Shown here piece after piece: positions 48,746 to 55,553 of a stretch of 64,000 bases of DNA; the first letter of the stretch is position 1, and each line of letters starts with the position of its first letter. The position numbers and the translations under genes were made by a program. The notes under the pieces are model-generated. The model did no database searches and had not been told where the DNA came from. It saw only the letters and a list, made by a program, of their open reading frames with translations. Source of the DNA: Acetobacter orleanensis (GTDB lineage Bacteria > Pseudomonadota > Alphaproteobacteria > Acetobacterales > Acetobacteraceae); NCBI RefSeq assembly GCF_001581005.1, contig NZ_LHZV01000060.1, positions 1-64,000 of the forward strand. The letters run 5' to 3'.

Positions 48746-49162
48746 TTAGTGGAAGGACGGTTCTTCCGGCTCGTCCGGTTCACCGGGCAGGTCTTCTCCC
48801 ACCTCCTCATCTTCCACCAGACGGCGGGGGTCCAGAGCGCGCCAGTCACGCTCCATGGGGGTGGCGCGGGTTGCGGCAAAATCATCCAGTTCGTTGGCGG
48901 AATGCCAGCCGCTTTCCTCCGCGTCCACTACAAGGGCGTCTTCCCCAAAGCTGAGCCACGCGGTCAGCACATCCTTGGCGGAAGAGCCGGGCGTACGGCA
49001 GCGTTCCACACTGTCCCGCACGTAGGTGCGGGCAAAGGCGTTGGCATGGGCAAGGTCATGAAAGCCGCCGACCTCTTCAGAAATATTGTCTTCCGCACCG
49101 CCGGACAGGTCGATAATGCGCACGCGCCATGTTTTGTCCTCAGGGGAGGAGGTTTCTGTCAT
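48746..49162 (-). CDS. Acidic hypothetical protein coupled to pncB
   Basis: 138 residues. The core starts KTWRVRIIDLSGGAEDNISEE and includes DLAHANAFARTYVRDSVERC and TAWLSFGEDALVVDAEE. The C-terminal third is highly acidic (EDEEVGEDLPGEPDEPEEPS). The ATGA overlap with the pncB stop (49159-49162) shows translational coupling. AAAGAGGC precedes the ATG. No family or activity recognised. The coupling suggests a role linked to NAD salvage, but it may be coincidental. Confidence 0.7.
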   Translation of the reverse strand: MTETSSPEDKTWRVRIIDLSGGAEDNISEEVGGFHDLAHANAFARTYVRDSVERCRTPGSSAKDVLTAWLSFGEDALVVDAEESGWHSANELDDFAATRATPMERDWRALDPRRLVEDEEVGEDLPGEPDEPEEPSFH

Positions 49163-50361
49163 GCCTCTTTGCCTTTCTGTATTTTCTGTGAGGACGGGAG
49201 CAGGAACTCACGCCCGATTTTTACGCGTTCCACGCCGTTGTAGGAGACAATATCGGCTGTGGCGTATGTTTCGTTCCATCGGTCCGGGATAAAAGATCCG
49301 GTGCCGACAATATCAATCGGCGCACGGGCATCCGCCATACAGGCGCATTTGGTTACACCAAAGCCGGAGGAGGCGATAATTTTGACCTGCGGAAAACCTG
49401 CCTCATCCAGCGCATCCCGCATCCGCCATACTGCGGCGGCGGAAACGCCGGTGCCAATCAGGTAGCGCAGTTCTGAATCCGAGCGATACCGGCGCAACGA
49501 CTCCGGTGCGTGCCGGTCCAGCACGGCATAAGAGAGTTGGGGGTTGAGCCCTTCCAGAAAGCGGCCGCCATGCGTGTCCAGCCGCATGGCCAGACGGCCT
49601 TCTGCCGCAAGTTCCGGAAAGCGACGGCAGACTGCCAGCGCATCCGTAATTTCCTGCCCGAAATAGTCCACCAGCACCACTAAGGTGGCTTCTGGATACA
49701 TTTCGTGGAACATTTCAGCCGCGCGGACGGTGGAGCCTGCATAGCCAATCAGAGCGTGAGGCATGGTGCCTGCGCCGTCCTGTGTGCCGAAAAACGGGGC
49801 CACGGCATCATTCGCGGTGCCGACAAAGCCGATTGCTCCGTCCCTCTGCGCCGTGCGCCCGCCGACGGACGCGGCATAGGCCATCAATTCCTGCATCTCA
49901 AACCCCGCGCAATGGCGGGCATCCATGGCGAGAAACCGGGTATCGGGGAGCGAAATGGCAATCTGGTAGGCCCGGTGGGCCGCAACGCACGGGCTCCCAA
50001 GCTTTTGCAGCAGCAGTGTTTCCAGATCCGCCAGATGGGTGAAAGAGCCGGTGATATACATCAGCGGTTCACCAGCACCCACCCAGTCTCCTTCCGGGTG
50101 GACCAGATCAACCGTGTAGGGGCTGTTGCGCTCGGCCATGACATTTTTCAGCCATTCCAGCATCAGCCCCGGCGCGGAAATTACCGGGCGACGGATGAAG
50201 AAGGCGTACGTCACCTGACAGTCGCCAAAGTGGGAGACAATCTCCCGCGTGCGGTTGAAGTAGGAATCAGTCCGCGCGTGAATGGTCGCGTCTGGCAGTG
50301 GCGTTGCTGTGTAAGCTGTTTTCAGGCCGGGCGCATCCGTGCCTTTGGGGGACTGCGTCAT
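49159..50361 (-). CDS. pncB: Nicotinate phosphoribosyltransferase
   Basis: 400 residues. It makes nicotinate mononucleotide from nicotinate and PRPP with ATP. It opens LPDATIHARTDSYFNRTREIVSH, has QVTYAFFIRRPV, then MDARHCAGFEMQELMAYAAS, FVGTANDAVAP, LVVLVDYFGQEITDAL and MRLDTHGGRFLEGL, and closes VDIVGTG-like with IDIVGTGSFIPDRW. These fit the NAPRTase family. GGAGCG upstream of ATG 50361 is acceptable. It overlaps the acidic protein gene by four bases. pncA, whose product it uses, lies 2 kb downstream on the same strand. Confidence 0.93.
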   Translation of the reverse strand: MTQSPKGTDAPGLKTAYTATPLPDATIHARTDSYFNRTREIVSHFGDCQVTYAFFIRRPVISAPGLMLEWLKNVMAERNSPYTVDLVHPEGDWVGAGEPLMYITGSFTHLADLETLLLQKLGSPCVAAHRAYQIAISLPDTRFLAMDARHCAGFEMQELMAYAASVGGRTAQRDGAIGFVGTANDAVAPFFGTQDGAGTMPHALIGYAGSTVRAAEMFHEMYPEATLVVLVDYFGQEITDALAVCRRFPELAAEGRLAMRLDTHGGRFLEGLNPQLSYAVLDRHAPESLRRYRSDSELRYLIGTGVSAAAVWRMRDALDEAGFPQVKIIASSGFGVTKCACMADARAPIDIVGTGSFIPDRWNETYATADIVSYNGVERVKIGREFLLPSSQKIQKGKEA

Positions 50362-50466
50362 GCTCTCAGCGCTCCGTTCCGGTTGGGGTGCCCGGATGAT
50401 GGTCTTTCCGGAGGGCGCGGTAAAGCCACCCCCCGGTTCTGTGAAGACAGACCTGTCAGCCAGTTC

Positions 50467-51846
50467 TCAGCGTTTGCCCGTCAGTTCTTCCGCCAGCAGG
50501 AAGGCAATTTCCAGAGACTGTTCGGCATTCAGGCGCGGGTCACAGAAAGTTTCGTAACGGCTGCCCAGATCATCTTCCGTCAGGCAGTTTGCTCCGCCAA
50601 CACATTCTGTCACGTTCTGGCCCGTCATTTCCAGATGCACGCCGCCAGCGTGAACACCCTCGGCCTTGCTGACATCAAAGAAGCCTTTGATTTCCGTCAT
50701 GATGGCATCAAAGGAGCGGGTTTTCACCTTGTGGGATGTGGAGATAGTGTTGCCGTGCATCGGGTCCGTCAGCCACGTTACGGTGCGGCCTGTGCCTTTA
50801 ACCGCCCGCATCAGTTGCGGCAGGTGGTTGCCCAGCTTTTCAGCGCCCATGCGGGAGATCAGCGTAATGCGTCCAGCTTCATCCTGCGGATTCAGGATTT
50901 CCAGAAGCTGTTCCAGATCCTCAATGCTGGTGGTCGGCCCAACCTTGATACCGATGGGGTTACGCACACCCCGCAGAAACTCCACATGCGCGCCGTCCGG
51001 CTGGCGGGTGCGGTCTCCAATCCATACAAAATGCGCTGAGCAGTCATACCATTCGCCAGACGTGGAATCGACGCGGGTGAGAGCCTGCTCATATGGCAGC
51101 AGCAGCGCTTCGTGCGAGGTATAGAACTCTGTTTCATCCACCTGCGGGGCTGAGGCGGCATCAATACCGCAGGCCTGCATGAAGGAGAGGGTCTCGCCAA
51201 TCCGTTCGGCCATCACGCGGTAGCGGTCAGCCAGCGGGGAGCGTTCCACAAAGCCCAGATTCCAGCGATGCACTTCATGCAGGTTGGCATATCCGCCACG
51301 AGAGAAGGCGCGCAGCAGGTTCTGGATACCGGTGGACTGAAAATAGCCGGTTTCCATCCGCAACGGGTCCGGAATGCGGGCCTCCGCCGTGAATTCGGGT
51401 CCGTTAATGATGTCACCCCGGTAGGACGGTAGCGTGACACCGCCCAGCGTTTCCGTATCGGAAGAGCGCGGCTTGGCAAACTGTCCGGCCATGCGGCCCA
51501 GTTTGATAACCGGAACCTTTGCGCCAAATGTCAGCACAACAGCCATTTGCAGCAGCACGCGGAACGTATCCCGCACGATGTCAGCCTTGAATTCCCCAAA
51601 GCTTTCCGCACAGGCACCGCCCTGCAACACAAAGGCTTCGCCCTTGGCGGCTTTGGCGAGCTGCGCGCGCAGGCGGCGGACTTCACCGGCAAAGACCAGC
51701 GGCGGGTAGGCACTCAGGCGGCCTTCAACCGCTTGCAGAGCATCCTGATCCGGATAGGACGGCATCTGCCGGACAGGAAATGACCGCCAGCTATCCGGCA
51801 TCCAGGCTTTAGACGTCGGGTGGGGCTGGTTGAGCGAGGCACTCAT
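50467..51846 (-). CDS. 3-deoxy-7-phosphoheptulonate synthase, class II (DAHP synthase)
   Basis: 459 residues, a plant-like type II DAHP synthase rather than AroG/AroF/AroH. It condenses phosphoenolpyruvate and erythrose 4-phosphate, the entry to aromatic amino acid synthesis. Signatures are [20 protein letters not shown], the [15 protein letters not shown] metal and active-site strand, [55 protein letters not shown], and [20 protein letters not shown] 51846 follows AGGA. The open frame to 51966 carries no conserved residues. Confidence 0.96.
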   Translation of the reverse strand: MSASLNQPHPTSKAWMPDSWRSFPVRQMPSYPDQDALQAVEGRLSAYPPLVFAGEVRRLRAQLAKAAKGEAFVLQGGACAESFGEFKADIVRDTFRVLLQMAVVLTFGAKVPVIKLGRMAGQFAKPRSSDTETLGGVTLPSYRGDIINGPEFTAEARIPDPLRMETGYFQSTGIQNLLRAFSRGGYANLHEVHRWNLGFVERSPLADRYRVMAERIGETLSFMQACGIDAASAPQVDETEFYTSHEALLLPYEQALTRVDSTSGEWYDCSAHFVWIGDRTRQPDGAHVEFLRGVRNPIGIKVGPTTSIEDLEQLLEILNPQDEAGRITLISRMGAEKLGNHLPQLMRAVKGTGRTVTWLTDPMHGNTISTSHKVKTRSFDAIMTEIKGFFDVSKAEGVHAGGVHLEMTGQNVTECVGGANCLTEDDLGSRYETFCDPRLNAEQSLEIAFLLAEELTGKR

Positions 51847-52256
51847 GGGTCGATCCTGTCTGTTCATGCGTAAGATAAAGGGAAGGTCTGAGGAAAAAGG
51901 AAGAGGCCTGCACGCCCGGTAAGCGTGAGGGGGTGTCTTTATGTCTAAAACTGCCGCGATAAGCAAATTTTGTTAAGGGGGAATGGGGCTATTCTTTAAT
52001 GACTGCAATACGGATTGCGTATAAGGAATAGCGACTGTGTCGCAGGCGTATGGCTTGCGCCCCGGCAGAGCAGGCTACGCAGACTCCCGGAGTTTCCAGC
52101 GGGCTAAGCTGATGCAGGCCAATGGGCGCGGCAGAGCGTTTCGTGATGAAAGCTGATTGGATTTTTTCGTGGGTTGGTGCGATAGTGGAAACTTGTCGCC
52201 CGCGCCAGGTCTCTGCGTGCAGGTTAAGGTTCATTTCTTTCGCGGGGTGACGCGCA
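51847..52256. other. Intergenic region between divergent DAHP synthase and a secreted-protein gene
   Basis: About 410 bases with no convincing ORF. Frames on the minus strand covering part of it have low-complexity, unconserved translations. It must hold two divergent promoters. The A/T-rich part near 51930-52010 is the likeliest site, but I cannot place the elements. No riboswitch core was recognised. Confidence 0.45.
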
Positions 52257-52649
52257 ATGGCGCAACTGCGTAAACCGTCTTTACTTCTGCTCACCGGGCT
52301 TTGCCTTGGGTTCAGTCTGGCTACTGGCTTGTCCGTAGCAAAGGCTGACCCGGCGCTGACGCCGGATGACAATATCTCATTCGGAGAGGGCTCGTCCTCT
52401 CAGTCTGACAAAGGCTCAACTGAAAAGAAGACCGTGCATGGTCACCGTAGCCTGCCGCCGGGTTATCAAGATGCGCCGTCCATGGAATTCAACCATGGCG
52501 CGGACCCGGACCATCTGGCAAAAGTGCACCGTGATGCCGTGACGGGAACGGACCTGTCCCGCTACGGGTCCGCCTATGAAACCAGTGGTCCCTACGGCTC
52601 CGGCCAGATGGGGGATGCCACCGGGAACGGCTGGGTTACGCCCCGCTAA
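52257..52649 (+). CDS. Small secreted protein of unknown function
   Basis: 130 residues with a signal peptide (KPSLLLLTGLCLGFSLATGL followed by SVAKA, cleavage near residue 30). The mature part is polar and rich in Ser, Gly, Asp and His (ISFGEGSSSQSDKGST, HGHRSLPPGYQDAPSME, ending GNGWVTPR). It is similar in style to the secreted proteins at 19973 and 54212 but not recognisably homologous. A weak GGGGTG precedes the ATG. Confidence 0.65.
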   Translation: MAQLRKPSLLLLTGLCLGFSLATGLSVAKADPALTPDDNISFGEGSSSQSDKGSTEKKTVHGHRSLPPGYQDAPSMEFNHGADPDHLAKVHRDAVTGTDLSRYGSAYETSGPYGSGQMGDATGNGWVTPR

Positions 52650-52682
52650 TCTGGGTGCAGCATGAAGCCTGCCTGCGTCTTG

Positions 52683-53300
52683 CTATGCAGGTAGGGCTTC
52701 CTCGTCTTCCAAGACCTCTACAGTGGCTTGTCCATTGGTTAAATCCTGAAGGCGCTGTGTGACCCTCTCCTGCTGTTCAACAGGCACGGTGAGGACAATC
52801 TGCGCGCCAGTGCTGTCAAAATCAGGCGCAGCGCTTTCTATGCCTGCCCACTCCTGTAGTCTGGCCTGTATGAGGGACAGAAGAGAAAACGGGCAGTGGA
52901 AGCTGAGCCGGATCCGCTCAATCAGCTCTTCTTTAGGGGCCTCCCGCAAGCATTCGGCCGCTGTCCCGCCATAAGCGCGGACCAATCCGCCCGCGCCAAG
53001 TTTCACCCCGCCAAACCAGCGGGTGACAACAATGGCGACAAGATCCAGCTTCTGTGCCGTAATCATTTGCAAAATGGGCCGCCCTGCCGTGCCGGACGGT
53101 TCTCCGGCATCATGGCAGCGGCAATGCGGGCCAACCTGCCAAGCCCAGCAATGATGCGTCGCGTCCGGCTCTGCCGCGGCAATGGCGGCAATAAAAGCGT
53201 CAGCCTCTTCAATGGTGCGTACAGGTGCAGCACGTGCCACAAACCGGCTTTTTTTGATGTCTCGTTCCAGTGTGAACGGGCCGGTGAGTGTTTCCGTCAT
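52683..53300 (-). CDS. YigZ/IMPACT-family protein
   Basis: 205 residues. IMPACT domain signatures are KKSRFVARAAPVRTIEEADAF, THHCWAWQVG, DAGEPSGTAGRPILQMI and VVTRWFGGVKLGAGGLVRAYG. The last 70 residues (FSLLSLIQARLQEWAGI and VPVEQQERVTQRL) are the YigZ C-terminal domain. The family is linked to translation or proline-peptide handling, with function still debated. ATG 53300 was taken. ATG 53309 adds three residues and neither has a good ribosome-binding site. Confidence 0.88.
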   Translation of the reverse strand: MTETLTGPFTLERDIKKSRFVARAAPVRTIEEADAFIAAIAAAEPDATHHCWAWQVGPHCRCHDAGEPSGTAGRPILQMITAQKLDLVAIVVTRWFGGVKLGAGGLVRAYGGTAAECLREAPKEELIERIRLSFHCPFSLLSLIQARLQEWAGIESAAPDFDSTGAQIVLTVPVEQQERVTQRLQDLTNGQATVEVLEDEEALPA

Positions 53301-53544
53301 ACAGAGCATAATAAAAGGCCAGCCAGAGGGCGCACAAGGTCTGCACGGGGAAAAAGCAAAAGCGTGTGAGCCGCTGGGGAGGGCTGTGCAGGGCGTGCAT
53401 GAACGACAGAGGCTGGTAGGCGTTGTCTATTTTCCTCCAGCCTTCCATTCTGGAGAGAATGCGCAAAGTGGGGCCTGCACCACATGGGCAGGAAGAGAAT
53501 AGGCCGGGCCTGCGGGGCAGGACCGAAACGGAGACATAATCTGC

Positions 53545-54081
53545 ATGAACGAGTCTGTGATGCGTCTGATCAATGCCATGAGCCGCACTGAATTTGTCAC
53601 GACATTCGGGTCTGTTTTCAAAGACGCACGCTGGGCTGCGGAAGAAGCGTATGAATGTCGGCCCTTTTCTGACCTCTCCGCCCTGAAAAGCACCATGATG
53701 GCGATGGTGCGCGGTGCGCCGGACGATACGCGCCTGCGGGTTCTGCGTGCCTATCCGGGGCTGGAAGACAATGTGGCGGTAGCCTCCGCGCGGGAGCAAA
53801 TCCTATCTTCCTCAACTGTCCCGGCTGGGCTGGACCAGTTAAGCCCTGAAGAATTTGCGCAGTTTCGGTCGTTGAACAAAGCGTATCGGGAGCGCTTTGA
53901 GTTTCCCTTTATTCTTTATGCAGAGGGGAATACGGCGGAGGGAGTGCTCAAGCTGCTTGAGCAGCGGTTGCGGCATGAGCCGGAGGTGGAAGAGGCGATT
54001 GCGTTCCGCGAGGTTGGGCGTTTGGCAGAGCCCGAGTTTGAAGCTCTTTACGCCGGACTTGCCGCCAAACAGGACGAGTGA
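53545..54081 (+). CDS. OHCU decarboxylase (UraD) homologue lacking the catalytic histidine
   Basis: 178 residues. It fits the 2-oxo-4-hydroxy-4-carboxy-5-ureidoimidazoline decarboxylase family by FVTTFGSVFKDARWAAEEAY, ECRPFSDLSAL, SAREQILSSS, SPEEFAQFRSLNKAYRERF and FPFILYAEG. In the family, the motif after the M-x-x-V helix reads R-A-H-P, with the His needed for catalysis. Here it reads RAYPGL with Tyr70, while the later Glu of AREQ is kept. The enzyme would act in uric acid breakdown to allantoin. With Tyr in place of His it is probably inactive or changed. No other ureide genes are near. The start at 53545 has no strong ribosome-binding site. Confidence 0.75.
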   Translation: MNESVMRLINAMSRTEFVTTFGSVFKDARWAAEEAYECRPFSDLSALKSTMMAMVRGAPDDTRLRVLRAYPGLEDNVAVASAREQILSSSTVPAGLDQLSPEEFAQFRSLNKAYRERFEFPFILYAEGNTAEGVLKLLEQRLRHEPEVEEAIAFREVGRLAEPEFEALYAGLAAKQDE

Positions 54082-54130
54082 CCTTTTGGATGTAGAACCG
54101 CGCCCCCAGCTAAGAAAAGGCTATGTGACC

Positions 54131-54200
54131 CTCCCGCATTGCGCATCACGCTAAAACCGGGCAAAGATCGGCGGGCTTGAAGCTGTTTGTAATGCGGGAG
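54131..54200 (+). promoter_or_regulatory. 10-bp leader hairpin that masks a Shine-Dalgarno
   Basis: CTCCCGCATT (54131-54140) and AATGCGGGAG (54191-54200) are perfect inverse copies, 50 bases apart. The right arm contains GGGAG of the only plausible ribosome-binding site (GGGAGG, 54195-54200) for the gene at 54212. Translation could be switched by unfolding this stem. GACC/GGTC adjoining the stem could extend it around a bulge. Confidence 0.5.
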
Positions 54201-54211
54201 GTCAACGCGCT

Positions 54212-54586
54212 ATGGCACAGTGGTTCCGTAAAGGATGTGTTCTGTTTGCTGGTTTGTGGGCAGTTGCCTTGCCGGTTATGACCATCTCTCCCGCAGTGGC
54301 AGATGATGATGACGGTGGCGAGGAAAGCCATAAAGCGCCAGACATGCACCATCTGGCTTCCAAGCCTCCATTGCCGCGTGCCCATAAGGATTTCAGCAAA
54401 TTTCGTTATCGTCCGGCCGGAGACAAAGTGCTGGAACAGGCCGATGCCAACCGTCTGCTGTTCTGGACACCTGACGGTAAGCCGGATGGCTATGCGGAGC
54501 GCCGTGGCAGCAGCATTATTTATTATGATGCGCAGGGGAAGGCTATTCGTGTGCAGCGGCTGGAAGCTTCGGAAATGAATGACTGA
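54212..54586 (+). CDS. Small secreted protein of unknown function
   Basis: 124 residues. A signal peptide (FRKGCVLFAGLWAVALPVMT, then ISPAVA, cleavage near residue 30) is followed by an acidic patch (DDDDGGEES). Then come a proline-lysine stretch and an ordered-looking end (RLLFWTPDGKPDGYAERRG, IIYYDAQGKAIRVQRLEA). No family recognised. Its Shine-Dalgarno lies in the hairpin at 54131-54200, and a terminator follows immediately. Confidence 0.7.
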   Translation: MAQWFRKGCVLFAGLWAVALPVMTISPAVADDDDGGEESHKAPDMHHLASKPPLPRAHKDFSKFRYRPAGDKVLEQADANRLLFWTPDGKPDGYAERRGSSIIYYDAQGKAIRVQRLEASEMND

Positions 54587-54606
54587 ACACTCTCCGGTTC
54601 AGTCAT

Positions 54607-54637
54607 AAAAAAAGCCCCTTTCGCAGGGGCTTTTTTA
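54607..54637. terminator. Bidirectional rho-independent terminator
   Basis: AAAAAAAGCCCCT (54607-54619) pairs with AGGGGCTTTTTT (54625-54636) over a five-base loop. It ends the secreted-protein transcript and probably the convergent PPDK-regulator transcript. Confidence 0.93.
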
Positions 54638-54670
54638 TTTCCGTAACACGTCTCTGTTTGCAAAAGCGAC

Positions 54671-55498
54671 TTACTGAGGCGAGGTCAGATCCAGAATGGA
54701 GGCTGATGTCTCCTCAATAGAGCGCCGTGTGACATCAATAACCGGCCAGTTATGATGGCGGCACAGGCGGCGCGCCCAGCGCAGTTCTTCCTGCACTTTC
54801 TCAAGGTCAATATAGGCGTAATCGGCTGAGGGGTCTGAATGGCGGCTGTTCGGCATCATCTGGGAAAGACGGGTGCGCCGAATTTCAATCAGGGTTTCCG
54901 GGTCAATGGTCAGACCAATAACCGGCCGTTTCAGCGTAAACAGGGCAGGTGGTGGTTCAATACCCATCACCAAGGGGATATTGGCCGCCTTGATCCCGCG
55001 ATTAGCCAGATAAAAGCAGGTTGGCGTTTTGGACACGCGAGAGACACCGACCAGAACCAGATCCGCATCGTGCAGATCATCCGCTTCCTGACCATCATCA
55101 TGAGCCAGCACGTAATGCATGGCCTCAATCCGCTGATAATAGTTTTCATCCATAATATACTGGCCGCCCGGGTGACGGGTTGCGGTCTCACCCGTTTCTT
55201 CCGTGAGGAATGTCACGGCGTTGTCCAGCACATCCAGCAGACGAACCTGAAGGCTGACACATCCTGCTTCCATATCGGCCTGTAAGGCTGGGTCCGTCAG
55301 GGAGGACATGACTGGCCCACGGTCCAGCGCGATATGGCGCAGAACACGACGGAGTTGCAGGCGTGAGCGGATAAGGTTCCAGTGGCGCAGCCGAACTTCT
55401 GTATTGGGGAACTGGGCGATACAGGCGCGTGCGACGGCATCCAGCGTCTGGCCTGTGGCTTCAGAAACAAGATGAAGAGTTATAGTATTGTGTGGCAT
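54671..55498 (-). CDS. Pyruvate phosphate dikinase regulatory protein (bifunctional kinase/pyrophosphorylase)
   Basis: 275 residues of the PDRP/PpsR (DUF299) family. It phosphorylates and dephosphorylates the PPDK or PEP synthase active-site region to switch it off and on. Signature features are the nucleotide loop VLVGVSRVSKTPTCFYLANRG, ADYAYIDLEKVQEEL, and the ending PVIDVTRRSIEETSASIL. It follows ppdK by 55 bases on the same strand. The hairpin GGCCGCC/GGCGGCC (55518-55543) sits between them, so the regulator and enzyme are likely in one operon. Confidence 0.92.
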   Translation of the reverse strand: MPHNTITLHLVSEATGQTLDAVARACIAQFPNTEVRLRHWNLIRSRLQLRRVLRHIALDRGPVMSSLTDPALQADMEAGCVSLQVRLLDVLDNAVTFLTEETGETATRHPGGQYIMDENYYQRIEAMHYVLAHDDGQEADDLHDADLVLVGVSRVSKTPTCFYLANRGIKAANIPLVMGIEPPPALFTLKRPVIGLTIDPETLIEIRRTRLSQMMPNSRHSDPSADYAYIDLEKVQEELRWARRLCRHHNWPVIDVTRRSIEETSASILDLTSPQ

Positions 55499-55517
55499 GG
55501 CTGTTTACCCAGACATT

Positions 55518-55543
55518 GGCCGCCCCCGTTGAGGGAGGCGGCC
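55518..55543 (-). other. Intergenic hairpin between ppdK and its regulator gene
   Basis: GGCCGCC (55518-55524) and GGCGGCC (55537-55543) form a stem with no strong T-run. It could lower downstream expression relative to ppdK. Confidence 0.45.
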
Positions 55544-55553
55544 ATGCTTTTGG

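Noticed and set aside
49705-51039. 444-codon plus-strand frame opposite pncB and the DAHP synthase gene
   Set aside because: Covers two well-supported minus-strand genes and has no motif.
51989-52372. 127-codon minus-strand frame upstream of the secreted-protein gene
   Set aside because: It overlaps the signal-peptide gene, is unconserved in appearance and has no ribosome-binding site.
54131-54200. Cyclic di-GMP (GEMM) riboswitch
   Set aside because: A few bases in the loop (CACG, GGGCAAAG) recall GEMM, but the conserved core and stems are not there.
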